From: Enterococcus casseliflavus NBRC 100478
Lineage (GTDB): Bacteria; Bacillota; Bacilli; Lactobacillales; Enterococcaceae
Reading direction: 5' to 3'
DNA: 64,000 nt
Assembly: GCF_001544095.1 (NCBI RefSeq)
Contig: NZ_BCPT01000001.1
Span: forward strand, 310,001 to 374,000
A program made the translations under genes and the position numbers. Below the pieces are notes generated by a model. It saw only the letters and a program-made list of their open reading frames with translations. It did no database searches and was not told the DNA's origin. Below, one piece after another: positions 61,430-64,000 of the stretch; the first letter of the stretch is position 1; every line of letters begins with the position of its first letter.

Positions 61430-62614
61430 TTAAAGTGTTTTTGGTGCGGTCTCAGCTTGATAGCGCATCGATAAAATCAAACCGATCCCAATCATATTGC
61501 TTAATAGGGCAGATCCTCCTTGGCTGATAAACGGCAGTGGAATCCCCGTCAACGGTAAGAGACCGATGTTTGCGCCAATGTTTTCAAACACATGGAAGAG
61601 AATCATCATAATGATCCCAGTTGCCAAGTAGGCATAAAATTCATTGTTGGTATCGAAACATACGCGGATCATCCGATAGATCAAAATAAAATACAATAAA
61701 ATGACAAACGCGCTGCCAATAAACCCAAAATTCTCACCGATCACCGAAAAAATCATATCGGATTCTCGGACCGGTACATACACATCGCTGACATTAAATC
61801 CTTTCCCGAACATCCCGCCAGAAGCGATCGCCATCAGAGCATACGCCAATTGGAAGGATTGCCCTTGGGTATCATGAAAAGGATCTAGCCACGAATCGAT
61901 ACGGGCGAATTGGTATTCTTTAAAGATTCCTGTATTGTACAGAAACTCGCGACCAACATCGGTAGTCACTAAGAAAATCGTTCCACCGCCGAGAATCACA
62001 AACGCCGCAATCACTGGCACGATGATTCGCCATGAGATTCCTGACATCAAGAAGACCCCACCGAAAATCGCCAGAAAGACCAACATCGTACCAAAGTCGT
62101 TTTGCAAGGTGATCAGGATCAGGACTGGGATCGTGACGGCTAACATTTTTGCAATCAGTAACCCATCTGTTTTCAGATCCCGTTCCCGATGCTTGACATT
62201 GTGCTGCGTGACGACTAACGCCAACATCATGATATAGGCGATCTTCATCAATTCTGAAGGCTGCAAGGTAAAAGGACCAAAACTAAACCAGTTTTTCGAC
62301 CCTGTCGAGGCAGCCATCGTCCGGTTGTAAAATTTCAGCAGCGCCAACATAACGGCTAGCCCAGCTCCATAAATATAGGGCGTCAATTTCCAAAGCCATT
62401 TTGATTTGATCTGCATGATAATGATCACGGCAACAACGCCTAACACATACCATAAAGCTTGAAACCCTAACATTCGCAGCATATTCGGATTATTTGGATC
62501 GTGCGTCAGCGCCACATACAGGGACGCCAAACCAATCAGACATAATAAAAATACGGGTAGAATCACACCGTAGTCAATTCGATTATCGTTCGTTTTTATT
62601 CGTGAATTTTCCAT
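61430..62614 (-). CDS. rodA: RodA/FtsW-family SEDS peptidoglycan polymerase
   Basis: 394 residues from MENSRIKTNDNRIDYG at 62614; earlier in-frame ATGs overlap the -10 element and are unlikely. Ten membrane helices. The SEDS signatures are NNFGF-like IGENFGFIGSAFVILLYF, GIIMMILFHVFENIGANIGLLPLTGIPLPFISQGGSALLSNM, and the catalytic Asp region in the large loop (YQFARIDSWLDPFHDTQGQSFQ). The set fits RodA (cell elongation) rather than FtsW. It polymerises glycan strands with a class B penicillin-binding protein. Confidence 0.9.
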   Translation of the reverse strand: MENSRIKTNDNRIDYGVILPVFLLCLIGLASLYVALTHDPNNPNMLRMLGFQALWYVLGVVAVIIIMQIKSKWLWKLTPYIYGAGLAVMLALLKFYNRTMAASTGSKNWFSFGPFTLQPSELMKIAYIMMLALVVTQHNVKHRERDLKTDGLLIAKMLAVTIPVLILITLQNDFGTMLVFLAIFGGVFLMSGISWRIIVPVIAAFVILGGGTIFLVTTDVGREFLYNTGIFKEYQFARIDSWLDPFHDTQGQSFQLAYALMAIASGGMFGKGFNVSDVYVPVRESDMIFSVIGENFGFIGSAFVILLYFILIYRMIRVCFDTNNEFYAYLATGIIMMILFHVFENIGANIGLLPLTGIPLPFISQGGSALLSNMIGIGLILSMRYQAETAPKTL

Positions 62615-62645
62615 GTCCACACTCTCTTCTGTAGAATCTTTATCC

Positions 62646-62651
62646 ATTATA
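62646..62651 (-). promoter_or_regulatory. -10 element of rodA
   Basis: TATAAT on the minus strand, 32 bp before the ATG at 62614; the -35 is weak. An ATG inside it (62646-62644) cannot be a normal start, which supports the shorter protein. Confidence 0.55.
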
Positions 62652-62683
62652 GTGATAATTGAGGAGAAAAGAAAGGATTGTCC

Positions 62684-62851
62684 ATGAGCATTCACAAAAA
62701 ATTTAGAAACTTTAATGATTTTCGGGAAAAGAGGGTTAAAAATGAAGTGAAGTTCGTTTTTCTGCTTCTTAAAAATTATGAAATAAATGCCATAGAACAT
62801 TGTGTCATAATAATATCTGGCTATCTTTTAGAACCATATACTTTTGATTGA
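62684..62851 (+). CDS. Possible 55-residue protein antisense to the rodA upstream region
   Basis: ATG at 62684 after GAAAGGA, 55 codons to TGA at 62851. The product starts MSIHKKFRNFNDFREKRVKN and is basic, then hydrophobic (FVFLLLK, CVIIISGYLLEPY). The ribosome-binding site is good, but no promoter is clear and the base composition is simply AT-rich. Real or chance, I cannot say. Confidence 0.3.
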   Translation: MSIHKKFRNFNDFREKRVKNEVKFVFLLLKNYEINAIEHCVIIISGYLLEPYTFD

Positions 62852-62892
62852 TTTTTCTCGTTAAAAACACACTCTCTGTTTTCAAACAAAAC

Positions 62893-62932
62893 AAAAAACC
62901 ACCACGTCATAGGTTGTCTATGAGGTGATGGT
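62893..62932 (-). terminator. Terminator of the tRNA-Thr gene
   Basis: ACCATCACCTCATAG pairs with CTATGACGTGGTGGT (one mismatch, one wobble) and six Ts follow on the minus strand. Confidence 0.9.
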
Positions 62933-62940
62933 TTTGGTTA

Positions 62941-63013
62941 TGCCAGCTGCAGGATTCGAACCTGTGACCTACGCGTTACGAGTGCGTTGCTCTACCAACT
63001 GAGCTAAGCTGGC
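62941..63013 (-). tRNA. tRNA-Thr(CGT)
   Basis: 73 nt with a complete cloverleaf: acceptor GCCAGCT/AGCTGGC, D-arm GCTC...GAGC with AGTTGGTA loop, anticodon loop CTCGTAA (anticodon CGT, codon ACG), T-loop TTCGAAT, discriminator A. The T-stem has one A-C mismatch at its base. CCA is not encoded. Single tRNA unit with its own promoter and terminator. Confidence 0.95.
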
Positions 63014-63032
63014 GTTGTATGGCACAAAGAAA

Positions 63033-63061
63033 ATTATATGCAAAAACGGTTGTTTTGTAAA
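63033..63061 (-). promoter_or_regulatory. Promoter of tRNA-Thr
   Basis: TTTACA (63056-63061), 17 bp, TATAAT (63033-63038) on the minus strand, 20 bp before the mature 5' end. Confidence 0.88.
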
Positions 63062-63110
63062 GAGGTCTGCTGAAAAAAATCTACTTACTGAAATTTTCCG
63101 AAAATTGTGA

Positions 63111-63116
63111 TATAAT
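63111..63116 (+). promoter_or_regulatory. -10 element of the DUF2187 gene
   Basis: TATAAT, 24 bp before the ATG, with AAGGAGG between; -35 weak. Confidence 0.5.
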
Positions 63117-63139
63117 AGAAGTATCAAGGAGGTTTTTAC

Positions 63140-63376
63140 ATGGCAACATTTGGTAAATTCGAAACAACAATTGTCCCGTCACAAGAAGGTTCAACGTTTG
63201 AGGTCGCTACTCCTGTCATGTTCACGTTCCATGGGAAGAAACAAACTGGTACCATCACAAAGCAGTTGAAAAACTCTGCGGTGGTCGAGCTGAACGAAAC
63301 CCCAGAAAACCAGAAATTAGTTTCGCAAAGTAATGGTGTATTGATCATCAATTACAAACAGTTAACCAAACTATAA
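63140..63376 (+). CDS. DUF2187 family protein
   Basis: 78 residues. FEVATPVMFTFHGKKQTGTITKQLKNSAVVELNET is the KOW-like beta core of DUF2187 (YkvS-type) small proteins, of unknown function in Firmicutes. Strong AAGGAGG site. Monocistronic with terminator. Confidence 0.85.
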   Translation: MATFGKFETTIVPSQEGSTFEVATPVMFTFHGKKQTGTITKQLKNSAVVELNETPENQKLVSQSNGVLIINYKQLTKL

Positions 63377-63390
63377 TCCGTTTAATGCAA

Positions 63391-63420
63391 GGAGAAAATC
63401 AGTTGATTTTCTCCTTTTTT
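63391..63420 (+). terminator. Terminator of the DUF2187 gene
   Basis: GGAGAAAATCA and TGATTTTCTCC with a 2-nt loop, followed by six Ts. Confidence 0.9.
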
Positions 63421-63445
63421 CATTGTCTGACTTTATGAAAAGCTC

Positions 63446-63502
63446 AAAAAAAGCCATGGATAACCGATCGAACCGTTTTGGCTGTCGATCTTCTTCCATG
63501 GC
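63446..63502 (-). terminator. Terminator of upp
   Basis: GCCATGGA/TCCATGGC closes a longer stem with inner GATCGACAG/CGATC pairing, followed on the minus strand by seven Ts (63446-63452). Confidence 0.88.
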
Positions 63503-63551
63503 ATCATTGACGAGGCAAAACTTCAGTTGCCTTTGTCTTATTTGTATTGAT

Positions 63552-64000
<449 letters not shown>

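Overview
The window looks like a chromosomal segment of a low-GC Gram-positive coccus, almost certainly Enterococcus. The basis is the acpS-alr-mazF-like run next to a DEAD-box helicase, murF and ddl, an L25/Ctc ribosomal protein gene, an Lsa-type ABC-F protein, DUF960/DUF2187/DUF3899 proteins, and an oppBCDF operon ending in a TnpB-derived gene. I cannot fix the species; the E. casseliflavus/E. gallinarum side of the genus is a guess. Most genes are on the minus strand. No prophage, CRISPR array or intact insertion sequence is visible.

Layout. 1-7.4 kb: partial ROK sugar kinase, flavodoxin, TetR regulator with a palindromic operator, AI-2E-type permease, a lone glucitol-type EIIA, a YbhE-type lactonase with two small genes, and a cytoplasmic 5'-nucleotidase. 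7.5-12.9 kb: a Ugp-like ABC importer operon with an unusual MBL-fold hydrolase embedded in it. 13.3-15.1 kb: an Lsa-type ABC-F gene behind a long-stem attenuator with upstream ORFs. 15.2-23.1 kb: a small hydrophobic ORF, Ca2+-type P-ATPase, metG, a lipoprotein gene broken by one stop codon, and a NrtR-like Nudix protein. 23.1-30.5 kb: the opp oligopeptide importer and the gene directly behind oppF, a nuclease-dead TnpB homologue (TldR) with a probable guide RNA. 30.8-33.2 kb: pcp with DUF979/DUF969 transporter-like genes. 33.3-44 kb: rlmN, mazF, alr, acpS, cshA, murF, ddl, an AarF/UbiB kinase and a YaiI protein. 44.1-52.4 kb: an envelope module (ABC ATPase, FtsX-like permease, beta-helix carbohydrate-binding lipoprotein, DUF4956 membrane protein, VTC domain protein) facing a two-component system. 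52.4-57.7 kb: a candidate structured RNA, udk, HAD nucleotidase, RsuA-type synthase, rplY, DUF960 and an Mga-like regulator. 57.7-64 kb: metNIQ under a Met T-box, GcvH-like and ArsC/Spx-like proteins, RodA-type SEDS protein, tRNA-Thr(CGT), DUF2187 and partial upp.

How they work together. The main system is opp-tldR. The TnpB-like protein has lost catalytic positions and its zinc-finger end, sits 30 bp behind oppF, and is followed by an IS605-like folded end, a 15-nt candidate guide and a terminator. The guide's first 7-8 nt recur inside the -35/-10 spacers of the oppA promoter and of the divergent oppB/DUF3899 promoters, so an RNA-guided repressor feeding back on its own transporter is plausible. 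A CodY-like box in the oppA leader adds nutrient control. Second, the 44-52 kb envelope module carries the same TTAAG-N6-TTAAG direct repeat exactly 10 bp upstream of the -10 box of both of its transcription units, which suggests that the adjacent OmpR-type regulator activates it.
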